14,374 nucleotides of DNA from SMWC01 sp963581225 (GTDB taxonomy: Bacteria > Pseudomonadota > Gammaproteobacteria > Steroidobacterales > Rariloculaceae): NCBI GenBank assembly GCA_963581225.1, contig CAUZMW010000066.1, positions 1 to 14,374 on the forward strand, read 5' to 3'. The translations under genes and the position numbers were made by a program. Shown here in pieces: positions 7,221-13,289 of this stretch (position 1 is the first letter of the stretch; the number at the start of each line of letters is the position of its first letter). The notes beneath the pieces are model-generated. The model was not told the DNA's origin and did no database searches. It saw nothing but the letters and a program-made list of their open reading frames with translations.

Positions 7221-9102
7221 GCTGGGATTCGGTCGAAGTGTCTCGTGGCTGAGTTGTATTATCATCGGCTTGGCTAGTTGTGGGGGCGACCAGAGAGAGG
7301 AAGCTCAACTACCTGTGTTGCCGTTGGCGCAGACAGCACAGCTGGATGCAGACGTGCTGATTATCGGTGCAGGACTCGCTGGACTATCGGCGGCTATCGA
7401 TGCGGCTAGCGGTGGTGCGCGGGTTCTGGTTGTCGACATGAACTCCGTCTTCGGAGGGCACGGCATACAATCCGGCGGAGTCGCTATCGTGGGTTCACCC
7501 ATGCAGGAAGAGATGGGGTTTACGGATACTCCGGATCAGGCCTACACGGATTGGATGGAATGGACTGTAGATGGTCATCCAGGGTGGACGCGGTTCTATG
7601 TAGAACATTCTCGTGAAATGATCTATGACTGGGTGACTAGTTTTGGAGTGCGTTTCGATAGGGTACGGCCAAGTCACGGTAACAGTATCCCTCGTTTTCA
7701 CATGACATACCGCAGAGGTTTAAATCTCACTCGGCCACTGTATCTTGAGGCACTGAGGTATTCGAATATCACGTTTCGTTTCAATCTTGTAGCCGAGCAC
7801 CTAATTAAGGATGGTGACCGCGTTGTCGGTGCGCAGGGTACGGATTGGAGAGCCGGGGAACTTTTCGAGTTACGAGCTGAGAAAGTCATTCTTGCAACGG
7901 GAGGTTTCCAAAGCAATATTGGTATGGTGAAGGACAACTGGCGCCAGGACCTACCGGTTCCCAGAGATGTCTATAGCATGTCAGGACATAATTCTCGTGG
8001 TAGCGGTCATCGCATGGCTATGGAGGTCGGCGCTGCTCTCGTTAATCTAGATCGACAGTACAATGGATACACGATTCTTCCGGATGTTCTTGGGCTTGAC
8101 CCGAGCCGTGGTATTACGGGAGGTAATGCACGGGCTATATGGGTTAACTCTGAAGGCCGACGCTTTGTTACGGAGCGAGGCATCGATCGGTACGTGTTTG
8201 ATGCCGTGATGAAGCAGCAGCCAGAGGGACATTGGGCGATCTTTGACGATGATGATAAAGACGGATTCCGAATGGGAGGGCCTCATTTCGTATCAGCCGA
8301 TGAGGTTGATACAGAGAAAGTGCAGAGACTTGGCGTCGATAATAGGACGGTCACTCAGAAGGCTGAGACCATTGAGGCATTAGCTGAACTCATCGGTATC
8401 TCCCCAGGAGCATTGCTTGAAACGGTCCAGCAGTACAATCAGTTAGTACTGAACGGGGGGAGTACTGATGTGGATGGATTGCTTCCAGAGGACCCACCTC
8501 CGCGTTTCATCATCGATACACCTCCGTATTACGCAACTAAGCTTTATCCGATGGCTAACAAAAGTGCAGGGGGCATTTCCATTGATCTCGAGACGCACGC
8601 GTTAGGTATGGACGGTAATCCCGTACCAGGTCTTTATGCGGCTGGTGAGGTTACGGGTTCCGCTGGCATGAACGGGCTTAATGGCCTGGATGGTATGTTT
8701 ACCGGGCCATCCATACTCACTGGTCGTGTTGCTGGGAAAACGGTTGCGGCTGAACTTGCTTCGACTGCCGGTTGGATGCCTGATGCGTTTACTCGTGAGG
8801 CAGGGTCACTGATACAGATCGGGGAGAACGCGCTGGTAAACGATTGGCTGCCAACTCTCGGGGAGGAAGAGCTTAGTGCCATGTTAGCGGTGTCTCGCGA
8901 TGGGTACTGGCATTTCGAGAGGGCTCACCACCTTGTGCTTGAGCGTGGCTACGATTGTACTAACTGCCATTCGGCGCAGATTGCTCCGTTCTATGCTGCG
9001 ACGTCCCGTGCCGATAAGGCTGCTCAGGCCCAAGTCTGCGACGTTTGTCATTTAGCCCCCCAGGGAACCCTTGAAGGCATGGAGGAGGCCAGGACACCTT
9101 GA
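7210..9102 (+). CDS. FAD-dependent flavocytochrome lipoprotein with C-terminal diheme motif
   Basis: A 630-residue exported flavoprotein. It starts with a lipoprotein signal and lipobox LASC (Cys24, followed by Gly, so not an Asp+2 retention signal). An FAD_binding_2 domain follows, with the dinucleotide motif IIGAGLAGLSAA (GAGLAG at 53-58), VILATGGF (227-233) and the C-terminal FAD segment PGLYAAGEVTGSAGMNG (from 473). This is the fumarate reductase/flavocytochrome c/KstD superfamily. The last 60 residues add two c-type heme sites, CTNCH (583-587) and CDVCH (610-614), the reverse of Shewanella flavocytochrome c, where hemes are N-terminal. Compared with that enzyme from memory, the two histidines and one arginine that bind and reduce fumarate appear replaced (QYN near 283, ANKS at 449-452, GLNG near 489), so fumarate is an unlikely substrate. 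The start at 7210 gives the lipoprotein signal and is translationally coupled to the dehydrogenase. Confidence 0.88.
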   Translation: MKVKLGFGRSVSWLSCIIIGLASCGGDQREEAQLPVLPLAQTAQLDADVLIIGAGLAGLSAAIDAASGGARVLVVDMNSVFGGHGIQSGGVAIVGSPMQEEMGFTDTPDQAYTDWMEWTVDGHPGWTRFYVEHSREMIYDWVTSFGVRFDRVRPSHGNSIPRFHMTYRRGLNLTRPLYLEALRYSNITFRFNLVAEHLIKDGDRVVGAQGTDWRAGELFELRAEKVILATGGFQSNIGMVKDNWRQDLPVPRDVYSMSGHNSRGSGHRMAMEVGAALVNLDRQYNGYTILPDVLGLDPSRGITGGNARAIWVNSEGRRFVTERGIDRYVFDAVMKQQPEGHWAIFDDDDKDGFRMGGPHFVSADEVDTEKVQRLGVDNRTVTQKAETIEALAELIGISPGALLETVQQYNQLVLNGGSTDVDGLLPEDPPPRFIIDTPPYYATKLYPMANKSAGGISIDLETHALGMDGNPVPGLYAAGEVTGSAGMNGLNGLDGMFTGPSILTGRVAGKTVAAELASTAGWMPDAFTREAGSLIQIGENALVNDWLPTLGEEELSAMLAVSRDGYWHFERAHHLVLERGYDCTNCHSAQIAPFYAATSRADKAAQAQVCDVCHLAPQGTLEGMEEARTP

Positions 9103-9118
9103 AGTTGTATACATAACT

Positions 9119-9137
9119 GTAGCTTGGAGAGAGCTAC
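9119..9137 (+). other. Small intergenic hairpin
   Basis: GTAGCT (9119-9124) pairs with AGCTAC (9132-9137) around a 7-base loop in the 76-base gap between the flavocytochrome and the next gene. There is no T-run, so it is not a clear terminator. It may stabilise RNA ends or be chance. Confidence 0.3.
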
Positions 9138-9178
9138 CGCGCTATGCTCAAGCGTAAGAATCGAAGGAAACCGATCAA

Positions 9179-10033
9179 ATGAGAAGTCGGCTCCGATACT
9201 TGATAGTAGTCCTGATGGCTACGGCATTCCTTTCGTCGTGCTCTGAATTGGCGCCTCCGGCCGACGGGTTGAGCCTCTCTATTCCTAGAACAGCAACAGG
9301 TGAGCCGCGTTTAGACGGAATCTGGCAGGCTCTTACCGAAGCGAATTGGGATATACGGCCGCATGCAGCGGGGCCTGCTCCCTTGCCTGAACTAGGTACG
9401 TTCAGTGCAATTCAGCCTGGGTTAGGGATCGTTGAGAATGGTGAGATTCCTTATCAGGCCTGGGCAGCTGAAAAACAACAAGAAAACTTTGCTGACCGGC
9501 TCGAGTTAGATCCAGAAGGGAAATGCTTTTTACCTGGGGTGCCACGTGCCACATATATGCCTTACCCATTTCAGATCTTACAGACATCACAATTCGTCAT
9601 GATCGCTTATCAATTTGCAAACGCTATACGTACTATTTACTTGGATGATCCTGGTCCGAGCCCTGCTGAGAGTTGGATGGGTTGGTCGGTAGGGCGTTGG
9701 GAAGGCGATACTTTAGTCGTTGATGTTTCAAGCCAGAACGACCAGACCTGGTTTGACCGAGCCGGTAACTTTCATAGTGATGCTTTACACGTCGTTGAGC
9801 GTTATACCCTAATGGGACCTGATCATTTGTTGTACGAGGCTACAATTGATGATCCGAGTGTGTTCACTGAGTCCTGGAACATTAGTTTGCCACTCTATCG
9901 TCGTGTGGAAGAGAATATTGAGCTTATGGAGTTCAAATGTGTTGAGTTTGTGGAGGAGAAGCTTTACGGGCATCTACGTAAGGATCCCGCAGATAATATA
10001 GAAGCTAATGTAGTAGGTGTTGATCCTGATTGA
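9179..10033 (+). CDS. Secreted lipoprotein of unknown function, paralogue of the next gene
   Basis: A 284-residue predicted lipoprotein with lipobox LSSC (Cys21). I do not recognise a named family. The mature part begins TGEPRLDGIWQA, then has KCFLPGVPRATYMPYPFQI, SVGRWEGDTLVVDVSS (WEGDTLV at 174-180), ERYTLMGPDHLLYEATI and ELMEFKCVEF. The same order (G-x-P-x-L-x-G-I-W, R/K-C, WEGDTLVV, ERxT, a late C) recurs in the following gene, so the two are diverged paralogues. Cys116 and Cys254 align with Cys168 and Cys310 there and may form a disulfide. AAGGA lies 10 bases before the ATG. Genes of this type often accompany PQQ dehydrogenases and DUF6152 genes in environmental bacteria, as I recall. 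A binding or accessory role outside the cytoplasm is an inference; no catalytic motif was seen. Confidence 0.75.
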   Translation: MRSRLRYLIVVLMATAFLSSCSELAPPADGLSLSIPRTATGEPRLDGIWQALTEANWDIRPHAAGPAPLPELGTFSAIQPGLGIVENGEIPYQAWAAEKQQENFADRLELDPEGKCFLPGVPRATYMPYPFQILQTSQFVMIAYQFANAIRTIYLDDPGPSPAESWMGWSVGRWEGDTLVVDVSSQNDQTWFDRAGNFHSDALHVVERYTLMGPDHLLYEATIDDPSVFTESWNISLPLYRRVEENIELMEFKCVEFVEEKLYGHLRKDPADNIEANVVGVDPD

Positions 10034-10076
10034 GGAGAAGATTTGCAGGCATTTGCGTATGGATCCCGAGGAATAA
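9950..10076 (+). repeat. Imperfect direct repeat of a gene tail (two 45-base copies, offset 79)
   Basis: Copy 1 (9950-9994) encodes VEEKLYGHLRKDPAD near the end of the preceding gene. Copy 2 (10029-10073) begins across that gene's stop codon in another frame and encodes IEEKICRHLRMDPEE followed by TAA (10074-10076). By hand count 34 of 45 bases match. The protein-level match, complete with its own stop, suggests the end of a lost second copy of the gene, not a random similarity. Confidence 0.65.
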
Positions 10077-10099
10077 TTAAGGTGATCTGGAGATTTCCG

Positions 10100-11113
10100 A
10101 TGCGTCATCAACTAGCCGCTTTATTTTTTGCTTTCTTTGTCAGTGCTGGTTCACTGGTTTCTTCTGTAGCTGTGGGGCAAGTATCGTCGACTACAGAGAC
10201 TGGTTACATGCCACCGCGTACACCGGGGGGTCAACCGGACCTACAAGGCATCTGGTCAAATGCAGTTCTCACGCCTCTTGAGAGACCAGCGCAGTTTGCA
10301 GATCAAGCATTTCTTACTGAGGAGGAGGCTATTGCCTACGAGGCACAGAGAAATAACGAGACATTCAGAGGCTCCCGAGATGTGGATGCTGCCACAGATG
10401 TTGCTTATGCTTACAACGATTTCTGGTGGGATTGGGGGTCAACAATTGCGTCAACGCGTCGAACCTCACTAATTATCGATCCACCGGATGGGCGCATTCC
10501 GCCGCTAACAGCGGAAGGTGAGAAACGTCGTAATGCCCGTGAGGAATACAGAGGGCTACATCCGGCTGACGGTCCTGAGGATCGCTTGCTGCGGGAGCGT
10601 TGCATCGTGTGGTCAGGTGGCGGGGATCAGGGCGCTGGCCCACCAATGTTACCGTCCGCTTATAACAATAACTTCCAACTGGTGCAGACGGCTGATCATA
10701 TTCTCATTCTAAAAGAGATGATTCACGAGACACGGGTCATTCCGTTGGATGGAAGACCACATTTACCCGGCAGCGTGCGCCAGTGGTTAGGTAACTCGCG
10801 TGGCCATTGGGAAGGTGACACTCTAGTGGTTGAGACGACGAATTTCACCCACAAAACGCACTTTCAAGGTACTAGTGAACACATGCGATTGACAGAACGT
10901 TTTACTCGCCTGGCAGATGATATGCTGATGTATGAGTTCACGGTCGAAGACCCTGCAATGTTGACTCGATCATGGACCGCGCAGATTCCCACTATGAAGC
11001 TTGACGGTTTGATCTATGAGTACGCCTGTCATGAAGCTAATCGCGGTATGGTAGGTCTGTTGGGTGGAACTCGCGCCGAGGAACGAGCTGCCCGAGAGGC
11101 AGAAAACGAATAA
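10100..11113 (+). CDS. Secreted protein of unknown function, larger paralogue
   Basis: A 337-residue exported protein without a lipobox; the signal peptide probably ends near SVAVGQ (about residue 26). The mature protein opens with MPPRTPGGQPDLQGIWSN, continues with LTEEEAIAYEAQRN and RERCIVWSGGGDQGAG, then QLVQTADHILILKEMIHETR and SRGHWEGDTLVVETTNFT (WEGDTLV at 237-243), ERFTRLADDMLMYEFTV, and ends in a charged Glu/Arg/Ala tail. The second half parallels the preceding gene. The ATG at 10100 is preceded by GGAG at 7-base spacing; an upstream in-frame TTG at 10043 would add 19 residues before the signal and is less likely. Proteins with this start are common in Acidobacteria and marine proteobacteria as uncharacterised secreted proteins, from memory. 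Function unknown. Confidence 0.75.
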   Translation: MRHQLAALFFAFFVSAGSLVSSVAVGQVSSTTETGYMPPRTPGGQPDLQGIWSNAVLTPLERPAQFADQAFLTEEEAIAYEAQRNNETFRGSRDVDAATDVAYAYNDFWWDWGSTIASTRRTSLIIDPPDGRIPPLTAEGEKRRNAREEYRGLHPADGPEDRLLRERCIVWSGGGDQGAGPPMLPSAYNNNFQLVQTADHILILKEMIHETRVIPLDGRPHLPGSVRQWLGNSRGHWEGDTLVVETTNFTHKTHFQGTSEHMRLTERFTRLADDMLMYEFTVEDPAMLTRSWTAQIPTMKLDGLIYEYACHEANRGMVGLLGGTRAEERAAREAENE

Positions 11114-11115
11114 AA

Positions 11116-11122
11116 GGGAGGG
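11116..11122 (+). promoter_or_regulatory. Strong ribosome binding site of the DUF6152 gene
   Basis: GGGAGGG lies 7 bases before the ATG at 11130 and fixes the start. It is the best ribosome binding site in the cassette and suggests the small protein is made in high amounts. Confidence 0.65.
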
Positions 11123-11129
11123 ACACTTG

Positions 11130-11543
11130 ATGCGAATACTACTTATAGTTCTCAGTGCCCATATTATGTTTTTTACATCCATTTCGCTCAGGGCTCATCA
11201 CTCATTTGTTGCAGAATTTGATCCCACTCAGCCCATACAGTTACGCGGGATACTCACAGAGGTAGAGCTCATCAATCCACATTCGTGGTTTCACATTGAT
11301 GTAACAGGCCCTGATGGTTTAGTTGTCAGCTGGGCTGTTGAAGCGGGAACACCGAACACGCTTTTTAGGAAGGGGATCACAAGAGATACTCTACCTGTCG
11401 GTATAGAAATTCTAGTTGACGGTTATCGGGCCAAGGATGGCACCAATACGGCTAGTGGGCGGGATATTACTTTCCCTGATGGCCGGGAAATCTACTTAGA
11501 GGGATCTGCTCCACCTGCCCAGGGCGGGACGAGCGTCCCTTAA
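11130..11543 (+). CDS. Periplasmic DUF6152 family protein
   Basis: A 137-residue exported protein. The signal peptide is expected to be cut after ISLRA (Ala22), so the mature chain would begin His23-His24-Ser-Phe. The family pattern is complete: HHSFVAEFDPTQPIQLRG, then TEVELINPHSWFHIDV (His51, His55), VVSWAVEAGTPNTLFRKGIT, and VDGYRAKDGTNTASGRDI. The domain is small, beta-rich and OB-like in pattern. Its function is not established. It sits 16 bases after the larger secreted paralogue and closes the cassette. An N-terminal histidine with nearby histidines makes metal binding possible, but this is inference. Confidence 0.85.
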   Translation: MRILLIVLSAHIMFFTSISLRAHHSFVAEFDPTQPIQLRGILTEVELINPHSWFHIDVTGPDGLVVSWAVEAGTPNTLFRKGITRDTLPVGIEILVDGYRAKDGTNTASGRDITFPDGREIYLEGSAPPAQGGTSVP

Positions 11544-11573
11544 TCGTATACAGGTCCTTAGTGCTTCCTGCCT

Positions 11574-11786
11574 CTACCGGTTAATGCTTATTTTGAATGG
11601 GCTTGAGCGGATGCGGCGCCATAGTGAAGCAACGATACAGATCACACTTACGGGAATGAGAATTTTTAGCGTAAACATCAGAGTCGCATAGACTGCCGTG
11701 CCAAATGAGAGACCTGCCGCCGTGGTGATAATGGTGGTGCCGGTCAGGATATAAAACCAGATGAAGATTAGATCAATCGTCGTCAT
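11574..11786 (-). CDS. Possible small membrane protein at the right edge of the lower-GC block
   Basis: A 70-residue ORF with two strongly hydrophobic stretches (about residues 3-25 and 29-50) and a basic C terminus (SLWRRIRSS), the profile of a small inner-membrane protein. The ATG overlaps the stop of the truncated oxidoreductase fragment by four bases (ATGA), probably by accident of the junction. No ribosome binding site is evident and no family is recognised. Base composition matches the cassette, not the flank. It may be a real small gene of the incoming DNA, the tail of a truncated membrane protein, or chance; a 30-base gap separates it from the converging DUF6152 gene. Confidence 0.35.
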   Translation of the reverse strand: MTTIDLIFIWFYILTGTTIITTAAGLSFGTAVYATLMFTLKILIPVSVICIVASLWRRIRSSPFKISINR

Positions 11787-11866
11787 GCGCAGCGGCTGCG
11801 GCCGTGAAGACTGCCGATAATGTGCCGGCCCCACCACCCGAGGCCGACGATTGCCGCGTGGATCAT
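11783..11866 (-). pseudogene. Gfo/Idh/MocA family oxidoreductase, N-terminal stub
   Basis: The ATG at 11866 overlaps the DUF1330 stop (ATGA) and opens MIHAAIVGLGWWGRHIIGSL, the first beta strand and GxGxxG nucleotide-binding loop of the Gfo/Idh/MocA family. After about 22 codons the resemblance ends, and a TGA follows at residue 28 (11783-11785). A full family member has about 330-400 residues, so over 90% is missing. None of the expected continuation was seen in the other frames. The cut lies at about 11797, where GC content drops, so the gene was probably truncated when the lower-GC block arrived. Confidence 0.7.
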
Positions 11867-12168
11867 CTAGGTGTCGCGTCGCCGCCTTCGACGATCAGGA
11901 GTTCGTTGTCGCCGACGCCGTTCAGTCGAAACAGCCGTGCTTCCTGATACTCGGGAGACTGGTGGCAGGCGACGGCCTGTTCGAGCGACGGGAACTCGAT
12001 GACGATGTGGCGCAGGAAATATGTGGGCCCCTCGAGCTGTTGTTGCTTGCCGCCGCGCGCCAATACTTTACCGTCGTATTTTTCGATGATAGCGGGCACG
12101 AGGTCGGTGTAGCGTTTGTATTCCACGGCGTCGTTGACTTTCGCCCTCGCAAGCCAGTAAGCGGGCAT
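11863..12168 (-). CDS. DUF1330 family protein
   Basis: A 101-residue cytoplasmic protein with the DUF1330 pattern: MPAYWLARAKVNDAVEYKRY, then PAIIEKYDGKVLARGG, VIEFPSLEQAVACHQSPEYQ and a C-terminal RLFRLNGVGDNELLIVEG. Members form dimeric ferredoxin-like alpha/beta barrels; their biochemical role is mostly unknown and they often sit in catabolic operons. AGGAGA lies 8 bases before the ATG. The gene follows the zinc dehydrogenase by 18 bases, and its stop overlaps the start of the truncated Gfo/Idh/MocA gene, so it belongs to the minus-strand operon. The frame is intact and GC-rich like the rest of that operon. Confidence 0.9.
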   Translation of the reverse strand: MPAYWLARAKVNDAVEYKRYTDLVPAIIEKYDGKVLARGGKQQQLEGPTYFLRHIVIEFPSLEQAVACHQSPEYQEARLFRLNGVGDNELLIVEGGDATPR

Positions 12169-12186
12169 CGTCCGGTTCTCCTTTAC

Positions 12187-13266
12187 TCAGCGATTCGTAA
12201 TGACAACTTTTATGGCACCGTCGAGTTTCTCGCGCGCATAACGCAATCCCATCTCCAATTCTTCGAGCAGGAACGTGTGCGTGTGGATCGGGGACGCGTC
12301 GAGTTTCTTTTGCGCCATTAGCGATGCGGCGCGGCGCACGGCGCTCTTGCCCTCGCCGCGAATCCCGAACAGGTAGATATTATTCGTGACGATCTCACAG
12401 ACGTCCACGAGTTGCGGCTCATGTGAGAATGCGGCCAGGCAGATTCGGCCGCCGCGGTTGACGAGTTTGATCGCCTCGTCCACGCCCCTCGGTGCACCGG
12501 AGCACTCGAGTACGAAATCGACGCCGCGGCCGCCGTTGATTTCGAAGACCGCATCGCGTGCCGATTGCTTCGCCGCATTGATCACGTAGTCGGCGCCCAG
12601 CGTTGTGCCGACCTTGAGACGTTCGTCGACGATGTCGGTCAGAATCACCGGGTAGGCGCCGAGCGCTTTCGCGGCCGCGACGCCGAGCAGGCCGATGGGC
12701 CCTGCGCCCGTGACCACGAGGCTTTGGCCGGCGACGAGCCCGCCGAGGACGTCGAGACCGTACACCGCGGTGCCGGCCGTGACGATGAGCGTCGCGATCT
12801 CGTCGCTCATGAAGTCGGGGACGCGCACGAGGGTGTTAACGTGATTGACGGCGTATTCGGTAAACGCGCCGTCGGTCGTGTAACCGTTCGCGCGGTGGCC
12901 TTTGCGGTGCGTACCGTAGTTCATGCCGTAGTTATGGCAGGACGTGTACATGCCTTCGCGGCATCGCGGGCAGCGGCCGCAGCCGGCGTGAATCTCAACC
13001 GCGACCCGGTCGCCAACGGCGTATTCGTCGACGGCGTCGCCGAGTTCGGCGATCGTGCCCATGAACTCGTGTCCGGGCGTGAAATTTTTATTGAACGGCA
13101 GCTCGCCGTCGATCAGCGCGGGCGCGCCGTGGCTGATGATCTCGAGGTCCGTCGCACAGATCGCGACGGCGTCGATGCGGATCAGGACTTCAGCCTGGCC
13201 CGGGCGGGGCACGGGTTTCGTGACAAGGGAAAGTTCGCCGGGGTCGCCGAGGACCCAGGCCTTCAT
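12187..13266 (-). CDS. Zinc-dependent medium-chain dehydrogenase/reductase
   Basis: A 359-residue cytoplasmic MDR enzyme (alcohol/sorbitol/threonine dehydrogenase type) that would oxidise a secondary alcohol or polyol with NAD. The catalytic zinc region has Cys37 (AICATD) and His66-Glu67 (TPGHEF). The structural zinc set is complete: Cys96, Cys99, Cys102 and Cys110 (CGRCPRCREGMYTSC). The Rossmann loop is GAGPIG (188-193), and Asp212 at the end of the second strand points to NAD rather than NADP. The position that usually supplies the third catalytic ligand (Glu, Asp or Cys) seems to be Val163 in TLIVTAGTAVYG, so Glu67 may substitute; this alignment is by eye. It starts 23 bases after the molybdopterin gene with no strong ribosome binding site. 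Substrate unknown. Confidence 0.9.
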   Translation of the reverse strand: MKAWVLGDPGELSLVTKPVPRPGQAEVLIRIDAVAICATDLEIISHGAPALIDGELPFNKNFTPGHEFMGTIAELGDAVDEYAVGDRVAVEIHAGCGRCPRCREGMYTSCHNYGMNYGTHRKGHRANGYTTDGAFTEYAVNHVNTLVRVPDFMSDEIATLIVTAGTAVYGLDVLGGLVAGQSLVVTGAGPIGLLGVAAAKALGAYPVILTDIVDERLKVGTTLGADYVINAAKQSARDAVFEINGGRGVDFVLECSGAPRGVDEAIKLVNRGGRICLAAFSHEPQLVDVCEIVTNNIYLFGIRGEGKSAVRRAASLMAQKKLDASPIHTHTFLLEELEMGLRYAREKLDGAIKVVITNR

Positions 13267-13289
13267 TGTTTCAGGAATGGCGCTTGTGC

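Larger units (their letters stand above)
4798..11797. mobile_element. Lower-GC block, probable horizontally acquired insert
   Basis: Hand counts of single 60-base lines give 43/60 GC at 841-900 and 45/60 at 12961-13020, but 25/60 at 9601-9660. Codon third positions in the cassette are far less GC-biased than in ccm or the right-hand operon. The left edge joins two gene fragments (primase-like and DUF5916-like) and the right edge truncates a Gfo/Idh/MocA gene. No integrase, transposase, tRNA or convincing terminal repeat was found, so the mechanism is unknown. Edges are accurate to perhaps 20 bases. Confidence 0.55.

Noticed and set aside
7210..9102. Annotation as fumarate reductase
   Set aside because: Fold and FAD motifs match the superfamily, but the fumarate-binding His and Arg positions appear replaced; only a general flavocytochrome call is supported.
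1..9102. Functional linkage between the ccm operon and the heme-containing cassette
   Set aside because: The flavocytochrome needs heme attachment, but gene debris and a compositional break separate the two, so the proximity is probably accidental.
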